NCBI GenBank assembly: GCA_004377135.1
Contig: SOHS01000110.1
Location: 1-38,453 of the forward strand
DNA: 38,453 nt
Direction of reading: 5' to 3'
From: Dehalococcoidia bacterium
GTDB lineage: Bacteria > Chloroflexota > Dehalococcoidia > GIF9 > AB-539-J10
The translations under genes and the position numbers were made by a program. The first letter of the stretch is position 1; every line of letters begins with the position of its first letter. This document shows positions 7,684-15,586 of this stretch, in pieces. Under the pieces are notes generated by a model. It saw nothing but the letters and a program-made list of their open reading frames with translations. It did not search any database and had not been told where the DNA came from.

Positions 7684-8330
7684 ATGGGTACCTTGAGGGC
7701 AGAGATTATTGCTCTAGCCACCTCCTGTATTCCCAGGTTACCATTAACCTTAATTAGTTTATTTTGTTTTTTATAATAATCAAGTATGGGAATAGTTTGA
7801 GTAAAGAAAATACTAAGTCGTTCCTTTATTGTTTTCTCTTTGTCATCAGAACGTTGATACAATTCGCCATCGCATTTATCACATTTGCCCGGCGTTTTAG
7901 GCGGTGAATTTATTATGTGATATGGTATCTGACAAGTCCGGCAAAGCCATCTTCCACTGAGGCGTTTCACTAGCTCTCCATTGGGTACTTCAATGTATAT
8001 CGCCTTATCTATGGTTTTTCCTTGTTCCCTAAAGGCCTTGTCTAAAACTTCAGCTTGGTGCAAAGTCCGGGGAAAGCCGTCGAAAAGGCAACCAGCGGCA
8101 CAGTCAGGCTGATTAATTCTTTCCAGAATCATCTTTATGGCTACCTCATCAGGAACTAGTTCTCCCTTATCCATATAGCTTTTCGCCAAGAGACCGACCC
8201 CGGTCCTTTCCTCTAATGCCTGCCGAAATAAATCCCCGGAGGCTATATGAGGTAAATTCATCTCTTGAGAGAGAATATCTGCCTGGGTTCCCTTTCCTGC
8301 CCCCGGAGCACCCAGCATGATGATGTACAT
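7674..8330 (-). CDS. adk: Adenylate kinase, zinc-LID form
   Basis: Catalyses ATP + AMP to 2 ADP. 218 residues. The P-loop GAPGAGKGT is at 7-15, the AMP site includes DGFPRTLHQA near 84-93, and the long LID carries Cys130, Cys133, Cys150 and Cys153 for structural zinc. The LID Asp pair SDDKEKTIKERL is also present. The last residues (PMSP) and the stop codon lie in a palindromic repeat arm, so the C terminus may have been reset by repeat insertion. The start overlaps the secY stop by one base (TAATG). Confidence 0.97.
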   Translation of the reverse strand: MYIIMLGAPGAGKGTQADILSQEMNLPHIASGDLFRQALEERTGVGLLAKSYMDKGELVPDEVAIKMILERINQPDCAAGCLFDGFPRTLHQAEVLDKAFREQGKTIDKAIYIEVPNGELVKRLSGRWLCRTCQIPYHIINSPPKTPGKCDKCDGELYQRSDDKEKTIKERLSIFFTQTIPILDYYKKQNKLIKVNGNLGIQEVARAIISALKVPMSP

Positions 8331-9640
8331 TATTTTAGGAAACCCTCGTAGCGGCGCATGGTTAGTTGAGCCTCTAATTGTTTCATGGTATCTAGAGCCA
8401 CACCAACAGCTATAAGCATGGCGGTGCTCTGGATTACCAACGCTGTAACGCCGGTGATTCTTTGAGCAATGAAGGGCATAATTGCCACTACAGCCAGAAA
8501 GAGGGCGCCACCGAAAGTAATACGCTTTATGACTCTATTCAAATAATCAGCCGTTGTCTTGCCTGGTCGAACTCCAGGGATGAAGCCGCTTTGCTGTTGC
8601 AAAGTTTGAGGCAGGTTCATTTGTTCGAATATGACCATAGTGTAGAAAAAAGCGAAACCAATTACCAAGGCAAAAAACAATAAGTTGTAGACTACGGTAT
8701 TAACCTGAAACACAGTAAAGATTGTATTCCAGAAATTCGGGTCTGCGCCCGCTGGGCTCATAAAATATGAAGCTATCGTGCTAGGAAGTTGCATTAAAGC
8801 TATGGCAAAAATAAGGGGTATCATCCCGGCGGTATTGACCCGTAGCGGTATGTAGGTGGAACCTGATTGGCGGTACATACGGCCACTGCGAAAAGTGCTC
8901 CGAGCATACTGCACCGGAATACGGCGATGAGCTTCAACAAATATGACTATGAGCACCAGCATAGCTAAGGCCAGAATAATGTAGGCGATCAATCCCTCGG
9001 GCCTTCCGGCTTGAGCCTCAACAATACCACTACCCACTATCCCAGGTATGCCGGCCACGATACCACCAAAGATTATTATCGATATTCCGTTCCCTATACC
9101 ACGCTCGGTAATCAATTCACCTAGCCAAACGAGGAACATCGTGCCAGCTACCATTGTTATTATTATGGTGGCCATGGTCAATGACTCGAGTGGCCCAGTG
9201 GTAACTCCCTGAGAACGTAATATAGCAATCACAGCATAGCCCTGAAGACCAGCTAAAGGTATCGTTGCAAAGTGAGTAATTCGATTGATTTTCTGTTGAC
9301 CGAGTTCCCCCTCCTGGGATATAGCCTGAAGGCGGGGGATTACCGGAACCAGCAATTGCATAATTATGGACGCAGTGATGTAAGGATAAACGCCCAGGGT
9401 AGCCACACTGAAATTCGTCATGGCACCACCGCTAAAAAGGTCAAACATGCCGAAGAGCAGGTTTTCCCCGAATAATGCTTCCAAGGCGTTGATATCCACG
9501 CCGGGCAAGGGAACATGAGCCAAAAAACGAAAAACGACAAGGATGCCGATGGTGAAAAGAATTTTTCGCCGCAAATCGGGCAATGTCAATACGTCCATCA
9601 TTGCCTGGACGAGGCGTGGTCTGGTCGCTTTGCGCTGCAT
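8330..9640 (-). CDS. secY: Protein translocase subunit SecY
   Basis: 436 residues, full length, with ten hydrophobic segments expected for the SecYEG channel. It has the N-terminal LPDLRRKILFTIGILVVFR, the plug-region GGAMTNFSVATLGVYPYI, the cytoplasmic loop EAHRRIPVQYA before TM6, and the conserved cytoplasmic C-terminal RRYEGFLK. It lies in the inner membrane, 1 nt after rplO and overlapping adk by one base, as in the usual spc operon. Confidence 0.98.
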   Translation of the reverse strand: MQRKATRPRLVQAMMDVLTLPDLRRKILFTIGILVVFRFLAHVPLPGVDINALEALFGENLLFGMFDLFSGGAMTNFSVATLGVYPYITASIIMQLLVPVIPRLQAISQEGELGQQKINRITHFATIPLAGLQGYAVIAILRSQGVTTGPLESLTMATIIITMVAGTMFLVWLGELITERGIGNGISIIIFGGIVAGIPGIVGSGIVEAQAGRPEGLIAYIILALAMLVLIVIFVEAHRRIPVQYARSTFRSGRMYRQSGSTYIPLRVNTAGMIPLIFAIALMQLPSTIASYFMSPAGADPNFWNTIFTVFQVNTVVYNLLFFALVIGFAFFYTMVIFEQMNLPQTLQQQSGFIPGVRPGKTTADYLNRVIKRITFGGALFLAVVAIMPFIAQRITGVTALVIQSTAMLIAVGVALDTMKQLEAQLTMRRYEGFLK

Positions 9641-9641
9641 T

Positions 9642-10085
9642 CTAAGCCTGTTTTACCTTCCCTCCAGCAGCGAGGATTTTTTTCTCCGCTGATGAAGAGA
9701 ATTTGTTAGCACTAATTAGCAATGGATGCTGGATATCGCCAGCGCCGAGAATTTTAGTCGGATGGTCCGTGGTATTAATCAGCCCCGCTCGAAGCAATTC
9801 CTTAGGGGTTACCTCACTTCCCGGGGGGAAAACGGCTAGTTTTCCTACATTGACAACATTATATTCAGTTTTAAAAATGTTAGTGAAACCCCTTTTCCGT
9901 GGCAGTCGTTTTATCAAAGGCAACTGCCCGCCTTCAAAGCCAGGGCGCACGCCACCACCGGCGCGAGCCTTTTGCCCTTTGCAACCTCGCCCTGAATAGG
10001 TGCCATGTCGGCTGCCATCTCCTCGACCTACGAGCTTTCTCTTGTGCTTAGCACCCTCAGGAGGCCGTAATTCATTCTGTTTCAT
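9642..10085 (-). CDS. rplO: 50S ribosomal protein uL15
   Basis: 147 residues. A glycine/arginine-rich N-terminal arm (GDGSRHGTYSGRGCKGQKARAGG) is followed by the globular domain ending in KIDxAGG-like KILAAGGKVKQA. A late-assembly protein at the core of the large subunit. Its start overlaps the rpsE 3' end by 14 nt, which leaves no room for rpmD (uL30), normally found between these two genes. Confidence 0.98.
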   Translation of the reverse strand: MKQNELRPPEGAKHKRKLVGRGDGSRHGTYSGRGCKGQKARAGGGVRPGFEGGQLPLIKRLPRKRGFTNIFKTEYNVVNVGKLAVFPPGSEVTPKELLRAGLINTTDHPTKILGAGDIQHPLLISANKFSSSAEKKILAAGGKVKQA

Positions 10086-10632
10086 CTACCTTTACTTCCT
10101 GAGCTTCCCCAACACTCATATCTGTAAGTGCTTGGTGAAACGCCGCTTCTTCACCTTTCCTCAAGTTAGCCAGGGCAAGTATCGTCGCCTTAGCTACGTT
10201 TATTTTGCTTGGTCCACCTAATGATTTGCCAAGGGCGTCTTTTATGCCTGCCAATTCAAGCACTGCTCGAGTAGTATTGTTGACAATTAAGCCTGTGCCA
10301 GGCGCCGCTGGCTTCAGTAAGATTTTGGATGCACCGAACTTGGCTAGAATTTCATGAGGAATGGTATTGTCCTTGATAGGGACCTCAATCAGCCCCCTCC
10401 TCGCCATAGCACCTGCCTTGCGAACTGCTTCGGGAACCGCTGCCGCTTTAGCCAAACCAAATCCGACATGCCCTTGGCCATCACCAACTACCACTGATGC
10501 TCTGAACCGAAGGTGTCTACCACCTTTGACCACTTTAGTTACACGGTCAATGCCTAACAGTTTCTCTTCGAGACTCAGTTCCGAGGCATCGATTTTGGCC
10601 TTCTTCCCTCTTACTTTGGTAACCGCTTTCAT
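10072..10632 (-). CDS. rpsE: 30S ribosomal protein uS5
   Basis: 186 residues, slightly longer than E. coli S5. Conserved segments are IDRVTKVVKGGRHLRFRASVVVGD, GHVGFGLAKAAAVPEAVRKA and GASKILLKPAAPGTGLI. It lines the mRNA entry tunnel. An acidic C-terminal extension (EVKVDETE) is present. Translationally overlapped by rplO. Confidence 0.98.
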   Translation of the reverse strand: MKAVTKVRGKKAKIDASELSLEEKLLGIDRVTKVVKGGRHLRFRASVVVGDGQGHVGFGLAKAAAVPEAVRKAGAMARRGLIEVPIKDNTIPHEILAKFGASKILLKPAAPGTGLIVNNTTRAVLELAGIKDALGKSLGGPSKINVAKATILALANLRKGEEAAFHQALTDMSVGEAQEVKVDETE

Positions 10633-10642
10633 AAGCTAACTC

Positions 10643-11017
10643 TCAAAATTCTAATCCAGCTTTCCTGGCAGCCTCGGCTAAAGCCTTAACCCTGCCGTGA
10701 TACTTATAGCCACCACGATCAAAAACCACCTGTTTGATCCCTTTATTTAATGCTCTCTCCGCAAGTAAAGTTCCTACTTCCACAGCCTTCTTGGTTTTCA
10801 CCATTCCATTGGTTTTGCCTCTCATCTGAGAGTCAAGAGTGCTCATTGAGACCAAAGTCTGGCCCCTAGAATCATCAATAAGCTGGGCATGGATATGATT
10901 CAAGCTGCGGAAGACACATAATCGAGGACGTGATATTGTTCCCGTTACTTTTTGCCTCACCCTTCTGTGTCGTATCCTTCTTGTTTCCTTTGAATCTCTT
11001 TCGTTCATTACAGCCAC
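10643..11017 (-). CDS. rplR: 50S ribosomal protein uL18
   Basis: 124 residues of the 5S rRNA-binding L18. It shows RRIRHRRVRQKVTGTISRPRLCVFRS, HIHAQLIDD and the C-terminal FDRGGYKYHGRVKALAEAARKAGLEF. The GTG at 11017 overlaps the rplF stop (TAGTG). An in-frame ATG nine bases later (11009) is an alternative start. Confidence 0.97.
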   Translation of the reverse strand: MAVMNERDSKETRRIRHRRVRQKVTGTISRPRLCVFRSLNHIHAQLIDDSRGQTLVSMSTLDSQMRGKTNGMVKTKKAVEVGTLLAERALNKGIKQVVFDRGGYKYHGRVKALAEAARKAGLEF

Positions 11018-11565
11018 TATTTCTTGCCTATTTTGCCCGCTTTGCCAGGTTTAAGACGTAGCTCTTCATCAAAGTATTTAATGCCTTTCCCTTTATAGGA
11101 GTCAGCAGGGCGTATCGCCCGAATTCTAGCAGCTGTTTCTCCAACTACTTCTTTATCAATACCAGTGACGCGAATACGATTTGCCCCTTCAACACTAATA
11201 CTAATACCAGGAGGGGGGGGGAACTCCACAGCATTGGCATATCCCACTTGGAACAACAGCTTGTCGCCAGTTTTTTGCGCCTTGTAGCCCACGCCATTTA
11301 TTTCCAAGACTTTTTCAAAACCTTTGTTCACCCCTGTAACCATATTTGCCAGAAGACTACGAGTGAGCCCATGTAAAGAACGATGAAGTTTACTATCACT
11401 GGGGCGGGTTACAATCAAGCACTCATCCTTCAAAGTGATAGAAATGTCAGGGTGAAACCGTCGCCGGAGTTCTCCCTTACTTCCTTTTACCATAACTTCG
11501 CTTCCCTCAATATTTACCTCGGTACTTTGAGGTATATCAATGGGAAGCAAGCCAATACGAGACAT
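11017..11565 (-). CDS. rplF: 50S ribosomal protein uL6
   Basis: 182 residues with the two duplicated L6 folds. It opens MSRIGLLPIDIPQ and contains the C-terminal signature ADSYKGKGIKYFDEELRLKPGK, which contacts 23S rRNA near the sarcin-ricin loop. A run of nine G (plus strand, about 11213-11221) encodes the PPPP stretch near residue 118, which could be prone to slippage or sequencing error. The frame is intact as given. Confidence 0.97.
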   Translation of the reverse strand: MSRIGLLPIDIPQSTEVNIEGSEVMVKGSKGELRRRFHPDISITLKDECLIVTRPSDSKLHRSLHGLTRSLLANMVTGVNKGFEKVLEINGVGYKAQKTGDKLLFQVGYANAVEFPPPPGISISVEGANRIRVTGIDKEVVGETAARIRAIRPADSYKGKGIKYFDEELRLKPGKAGKIGKK

Positions 11566-11587
11566 AATTCACTGCTCCTGAGTTAAT

Positions 11588-11983
11588 TTACCACACATAG
11601 CATAGAATTTCACCGCCAAGACGCTGCCGCCATGCCTCCTGGCCAGTCATAATACCTTTGGATGTGGATAGAATGGCTATGCCCAAGCCCCCATAAACAC
11701 GGGGGATTTCACGCCTTTCCGCATAGATTCTTAAGCTCGGCTTGCTCGCCCTTTCTAACCCTAAGATTGCAGGCTGGTCACCTGTGTACTTGAGGTAGAT
11801 TTTTATCATTGTCTGCGGTTTACCTTTAAGCACTTCATAACGGTCAATAAAACCCTCTTCATTAAGTATTTTGGCGATAGAAAGCTTTATTTTGGAGGAG
11901 GGCACAAGCACACTCTCGTGGCTTGCCATGATAGCGTTGCGTATCCTGGTCAACATATCAGCGATAGGGTCAATAATTGTCAT
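11588..11983 (-). CDS. rpsH: 30S ribosomal protein uS8
   Basis: 131 residues. MTIIDPIADMLTRIRNA and the C-terminal GIAILSTSKGIMTGQEA are family hallmarks. A primary 16S binder. In E. coli S8 represses the spc operon, but no S8-like target was recognised here. It lies between rpsN (6 nt) and rplF (22 nt). Confidence 0.98.
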   Translation of the reverse strand: MTIIDPIADMLTRIRNAIMASHESVLVPSSKIKLSIAKILNEEGFIDRYEVLKGKPQTMIKIYLKYTGDQPAILGLERASKPSLRIYAERREIPRVYGGLGIAILSTSKGIMTGQEAWRQRLGGEILCYVW

Positions 11984-11989
11984 TTTTCT

Positions 11990-12175
11990 CTACCAGCTTG
12001 ACTTCCTTATCCCGGGGATTACACCAGTTACAGCAAGCTCTCGGAAACAAATACGGCACAAGCCAAATTTACGCATATAAGCACGCGGCCTGCCGCATAA
12101 TTGACAACGATTACGTTGCTGCACCTTATACTTTGGTGTCCGTTTTGACTGCACAATCTTAGATAACTTCGCCAT
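11990..12175 (-). CDS. rpsN: 30S ribosomal protein uS14, zinc type
   Basis: 61 residues, the short type Z S14. Cys24, Cys27, Cys40 and Cys43 form the zinc ribbon (CQLCGRP and CRICFREL). The basic N terminus and the ending RKSSW are typical. One base separates it from rplE. Confidence 0.98.
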   Translation of the reverse strand: MAKLSKIVQSKRTPKYKVQQRNRCQLCGRPRAYMRKFGLCRICFRELAVTGVIPGIRKSSW

Positions 12176-12176
12176 A

Positions 12177-12728
12177 TCAAGTTCTCCTGAAAGGCATGCC
12201 CATTAGCTCCAACAAAGTCCTGGCTTCATCATCGTTCTCGGCTGTAGTAACAATGGTTACCTCGAGGCCGCGAATTTTGTCTACTTTATCGTAATCAATC
12301 TCAGGGAAACCTATCTGTTCTTTCATGCCCAGGCTGTAGTTTCCTCGACCATCGAACGAATCCCGTGATACTCCGCGGAAATCTCGAAACCTCGGTAGAA
12401 CAACATTAACCAGCTTGTCAAAAAAATCGTACATCCGCTTACCTCGCAAAGTCACCATCATCCCAATAGGCATACCAGCCCGTAGTTTGAAAGAGGAGAT
12501 AGACCTTTTTGCCCGTGTCGTCACCGGATGTTGCCCTGAAATTGTAGTTAGGTCCTTCTCCGCTGCTTCAAGAGCTTTAGGCTCCTGTGTTGCTTCGCCC
12601 AAACCAATGCTAAGTACAATCTTTCTCAACCTGGGCAATCCCATTACATTGTCATAGCCTAGCCTAGCTTTAAGTTGAGGAGCTAATTCAGCTAAATATT
12701 TTTCCTCCAGGCGAGATTTCATAACCAA
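12177..12728 (-). CDS. rplE: 50S ribosomal protein uL5
   Basis: 183 residues, a 5S rRNA-binding protein of the central protuberance. Conserved parts are LRKIVLSIGLGEA, ITGQxPVxTRAKxSISxFKLR-like TISGQHPVTTRAKRSISSFKL, FPEIDYDKVDKIRGLEVTIVTTA and the terminal LLELMGMPFRRT. It lies 5 nt after rplX. Confidence 0.98.
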   Translation of the reverse strand: MVMKSRLEEKYLAELAPQLKARLGYDNVMGLPRLRKIVLSIGLGEATQEPKALEAAEKDLTTISGQHPVTTRAKRSISSFKLRAGMPIGMMVTLRGKRMYDFFDKLVNVVLPRFRDFRGVSRDSFDGRGNYSLGMKEQIGFPEIDYDKVDKIRGLEVTIVTTAENDDEARTLLELMGMPFRRT

Positions 12729-12733
12729 CTTCC

Positions 12734-13045
12734 TTAGTCAATCACCTCTTGACATGATTTGCAAACTCGAACCCTTTTGCCGTCTGCCAAAAATTGGAAG
12801 CCCACTCGCGTAGGTTTGCCACATTTACTACATACCAACATTACGTTGGATACATGGATTGGAGCTTCAAGCTCAATTATGCCAGCTTGGCGAGCAGCCC
12901 TGCGGGCACGGGAATGGCGCTTAATCATATTGGCGCCTTCTACTATCACCCTCTCTTCGTCAGGCCAGGTACGGCGCACTTTTCCCCTTTTCCCACTGTC
13001 TTTGCCAGCAGTTATGACAACCGTATCATCTTTTCTGATTTTCAT
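12734..13045 (-). CDS. rplX: 50S ribosomal protein uL24, zinc-ribbon form
   Basis: 103 residues. The KOW motif near the start (DDTVVITAGKDSGKRGKV) initiates 23S assembly. The C-terminal part carries Cys72, Cys75, Cys95 and Cys98, a C+ zinc ribbon present in many but not all bacterial L24. One base separates it from rplN. Confidence 0.98.
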   Translation of the reverse strand: MKIRKDDTVVITAGKDSGKRGKVRRTWPDEERVIVEGANMIKRHSRARRAARQAGIIELEAPIHVSNVMLVCSKCGKPTRVGFQFLADGKRVRVCKSCQEVID

Positions 13046-13046
13046 T

Positions 13047-13412
13047 TTACAAGACCTCAGGGGCCAAGGATATTATTTTGGCAAAGTTTTTATCTCTAAG
13101 TTCTCGGGCTACAGGACCAAAAATACGGCTGCCCTTAGGATTATTTTTATCACCAAGAACGACTGCGGCATTCTCATCAAATCTGATATAGGAGCCATCA
13201 GAGCGGCGATAAGGCTTAGTCACACGCACAACCACAGCCTTCACTACCTCACCCTTCTTCACCATCCCATGGGGCATGGCTCGCTTCACAGTGGCTACAA
13301 TAATATCACCTATATGAGCATATTTCCTTGCCCCAACAGAGACATTAATGCACATAATTTGCTTAGCCCCAGTATTATCAGCTATCTTCAGTCTAGTATA
13401 AGTCTGAATCAT
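13047..13412 (-). CDS. rplN: 50S ribosomal protein uL14
   Basis: 121 residues. MIQTYTRLKIADNTGAKQIMCI, AVVVRVTKPYRRSDGSYIRFDENAAV and the C-terminal FGPVARELRDKNFAKIISLAPEVL are diagnostic. It sits at the subunit interface, near the binding site of silencing factor RsfS. It overlaps rpsQ by 4 nt. Confidence 0.98.
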   Translation of the reverse strand: MIQTYTRLKIADNTGAKQIMCINVSVGARKYAHIGDIIVATVKRAMPHGMVKKGEVVKAVVVRVTKPYRRSDGSYIRFDENAAVVLGDKNNPKGSRIFGPVARELRDKNFAKIISLAPEVL

Positions 13413-13696
13413 TTCTTTTTCTTTGGGCTGGTTTCAACCATTTCCTTCTTAGACATTATCTCCGTTACCCGCCAACTCTTCTCCTTGGACAAAGGGCGAA
13501 TCTCCACAATCTTCACTTTGTCTCCAATTTTACAGGCATTATTTTCATCATGAGCCTTATATTTTTTGGTAACTTTGATAGCTTTCTTATAGAGTGGGTG
13601 AACTTTCCTGGTTTCCACTGCTACCACAACAGTTCTATTCATTTTGTCACTCACCACCAAGCCTTCTCTAACCTTTCTTTTCCCGAGATCACTCAT
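13409..13696 (-). CDS. rpsQ: 30S ribosomal protein uS17
   Basis: 95 residues, an OB-fold primary 16S binder. It has LVVSDKMNRTVVVAVETRKVHPLYKK and DKVKIVEIRPLSKEKSWRV, then a short Lys-rich tail ending KKKK. It overlaps both rpmC and rplN by 4 nt (ATGA junctions), indicating coupled translation. Confidence 0.98.
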   Translation of the reverse strand: MSDLGKRKVREGLVVSDKMNRTVVVAVETRKVHPLYKKAIKVTKKYKAHDENNACKIGDKVKIVEIRPLSKEKSWRVTEIMSKKEMVETSPKKKK

Positions 13697-13893
13697 CTTA
13701 CTGTGCCAAGTTCCCTTTCTCTTAAAATAGTTTCTATTCTGGCAATCCTTTTCTTCACTCTAGGGATCTCCCGATGATTCCCCAGCTGTCTAGTAGCCAA
13801 GCGAAAACGGAGGTTAAAAAGTTCCTCATGAGCCTCTGTAAGCTTCGTTAATAGTTCTTCATTGTTGAGAGCGCGTATTTCGCTAGCTTTCAA
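13693..13893 (-). CDS. rpmC: 50S ribosomal protein uL29
   Basis: 66 residues from a TTG at 13893 (MKASEIRALNNEELL), the normal L29 length. An upstream in-frame TTG at 13917 would add eight residues and overlap rplP by 23 nt. I prefer 13893 because the rplP end supplies AAGGAG about 10 nt upstream and the TTG follows the rplP stop by one base. Two-helix hairpin at the peptide exit tunnel where SRP and trigger factor dock. Confidence 0.95.
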   Translation of the reverse strand: MKASEIRALNNEELLTKLTEAHEELFNLRFRLATRQLGNHREIPRVKKRIARIETILRERELGTVR

Positions 13894-13894
13894 C

Positions 13895-14308
13895 TTACTG
13901 CCTCTCCTTCCTGACAAAACTAGTAGCTATAGGGAGCTTGTAGGAAGCAAGATGGGCTGCCTCCGAAGCCACATCCTCCTTTACATCAGCCAATTCGAAC
14001 AGGATTTTGCCTCTCTTAACTACGGCTACCCAGTGATCCGGAGCACCTTTCCCGCTACCCATCCTTGTCTCCGCAGGTTTTTTTGTCACAGATTTGTCAG
14101 GGAAAACTCGTATCCACAGCTTACCACCACGATGCAAGTGGCGGACAAATACGCGACGCGTTGCCTCAATTTGTCGCGCTGTTACCCAAGCGGATTCTTC
14201 AGCCCTAATGCCAAAGTCACCAAAAACAATGGTATCCCCGCTCTGGGCACTACCTTTTAGCCTTCCTCTATGTACCTTGCGGTACTTCACCCGTTTCGGC
14301 TGTAGCAT
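13895..14308 (-). CDS. rplP: 50S ribosomal protein uL16
   Basis: 137 residues from ATG 14308 (MLQPKRVKYRKVHRGRLKG). This start is chosen over an in-frame upstream codon at 14365 because AAGGAG lies 4 nt before it and the family N terminus begins here. HRGGKLWIRVFPDKSVTKKPAETRMGSGKG is the conserved core, and L16 reaches toward the A site. It overlaps the rpsC 3' end by 41 nt. Confidence 0.97.
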   Translation of the reverse strand: MLQPKRVKYRKVHRGRLKGSAQSGDTIVFGDFGIRAEESAWVTARQIEATRRVFVRHLHRGGKLWIRVFPDKSVTKKPAETRMGSGKGAPDHWVAVVKRGKILFELADVKEDVASEAAHLASYKLPIATSFVRKERQ

Positions 14309-14948
14309 TTTTCTCCTTCTTTTCAGGGATAATATCGCCCTTATAAATCCACACTTTAACCCCAATACGCCCCATCAATGTATGGGCTTCAGTAAAACCA
14401 TAATCGATATTGGCACGTAACTTATGCAACGGCATTTGACCTTGACGGACAGTTTCACTTCTAGCAATTTCAAGCCCACCAAGTCTTCCATTGCAGTTTA
14501 CCTTTATTCCCTTAGCACCAGCTTGCAAAGTTCGGAAGGTTGCTTGCCTCATAGCCCGCCGGAAAGGGATTCTCTCTTCAAGCCGCTCAGCTATGCTCCG
14601 AGCCACCAAAGGAGCTTCAAGCTCCGGGTGCTCAACTTCTCTAATGGTCAATCTAATTTTATCCCCACTGACTTTTTCCAAGTCCGACTTCAGTATTTCT
14701 ACATTTTGTCCCCCTCGGCCAATCAAGATGCCAGGACGAGCTGAGTAAAGAGTTAAATGTACCTCGTCTCCCGGCCGTTCAATTTCCACCCGAGCAACCG
14801 CTCCTCCAGGACATTGTTGTTCAACAACTCTGCGTAGCTTTAAATCATCCAATAAAAACTGTTTATAATTCTTCTCAGCATACCACTTGGCTCGCCAATC
14901 CTGGTTAATCCCCAGCCTGAAACCACAAGGATGAACTTTATGTCCCAA
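14268..14948 (-). CDS. rpsC: 30S ribosomal protein uS3
   Basis: 226 residues. MGHKVHPCGFRLGINQDWRAKWYA, the KH domain with ARPGILIGRGGQNVEIL, and the C-terminal GLEIARSETVRQGQMPLHKLRANIDYGF mark S3. It forms the mRNA entry helicase site with S4 and S5. The C-terminal tail, which overlaps rplP, is variable in the family. Confidence 0.98.
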   Translation of the reverse strand: MGHKVHPCGFRLGINQDWRAKWYAEKNYKQFLLDDLKLRRVVEQQCPGGAVARVEIERPGDEVHLTLYSARPGILIGRGGQNVEILKSDLEKVSGDKIRLTIREVEHPELEAPLVARSIAERLEERIPFRRAMRQATFRTLQAGAKGIKVNCNGRLGGLEIARSETVRQGQMPLHKLRANIDYGFTEAHTLMGRIGVKVWIYKGDIIPEKKEKNATAETGEVPQGT

Positions 14949-14950
14949 AA

Positions 14951-15289
14951 CTATTCCTCCTCTTCAGTAACGAAAACTGTAATATTGCTAGACCGTTTTA
15001 AGATAGGACTTATCCTCCCTCTCGACTGAGGGCGGAATCTCTTCAAGGTATGCCCTTGATCAGCAAATATATCAGTGATTCTAAGCTCAGCAGGCGACAT
15101 TTGAAAATTGTTTTCAGCATTTGCTACCGCCGATTTAATTACTTTAGACACAGCCTTGGCTGTGGGGGTAGGCAAAAAACTGAGGGTATTCAACGCCTCG
15201 CTAACTTTTCTGCCTCTAACCATATTTATCACTAACCGAACCTTCTGAGGCGAAATGCCAACTTCCTTAGCTACTGCTTTTACCTTCAT
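14951..15289 (-). CDS. rplV: 50S ribosomal protein uL22
   Basis: 112 residues. AKEVGISPQKVRLVINMVRGRKVSEAL is the N-terminal signature. The tunnel-lining beta hairpin is around TLKRFRPQSRGRISPILKRSSNITV, where macrolide resistance changes map in other species. No unusual residues or indels were noted there. Confidence 0.98.
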   Translation of the reverse strand: MKVKAVAKEVGISPQKVRLVINMVRGRKVSEALNTLSFLPTPTAKAVSKVIKSAVANAENNFQMSPAELRITDIFADQGHTLKRFRPQSRGRISPILKRSSNITVFVTEEEE

Positions 15290-15295
15290 TCCGTC

Positions 15296-15586
15296 TTATT
15301 TTATCCTTGCCTGTTCAGTTATTTTAGCTTTGGTGATATGGCCTCTGAATGTCCTGGTAGCCGCAAATTCTGCCAATTTATGCCCCACCATATTTTCAGT
15401 GATGAAAATGGGCACATGCTTTCTGCCATTATGCACTGCAATAGTATGACCTATCATTTGAGGCAAAATAGTAGAGGAGCGAGACCATGTCTTTATCACT
15501 GTCTTTTCGCCCGAATTATTGAGCGCTTCTATTTTCTTAAACAATTTAGCATCGCAAAAGGGCCCTTTCTTAAGTGACCGTGACAT
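15296..15586 (-). CDS. rpsS: 30S ribosomal protein uS19
   Basis: 96 residues. MSRSLKKGPFCDAKLFKKI, the central TWSRSSTILPQMIGHTIAVHNGRKHVP and VGHKLAEFAATRTFRGH are family signatures. It lies in the 30S head. It overlaps the rplB 3' end by 17 nt. Confidence 0.98.
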   Translation of the reverse strand: MSRSLKKGPFCDAKLFKKIEALNNSGEKTVIKTWSRSSTILPQMIGHTIAVHNGRKHVPIFITENMVGHKLAEFAATRTFRGHITKAKITEQARIK

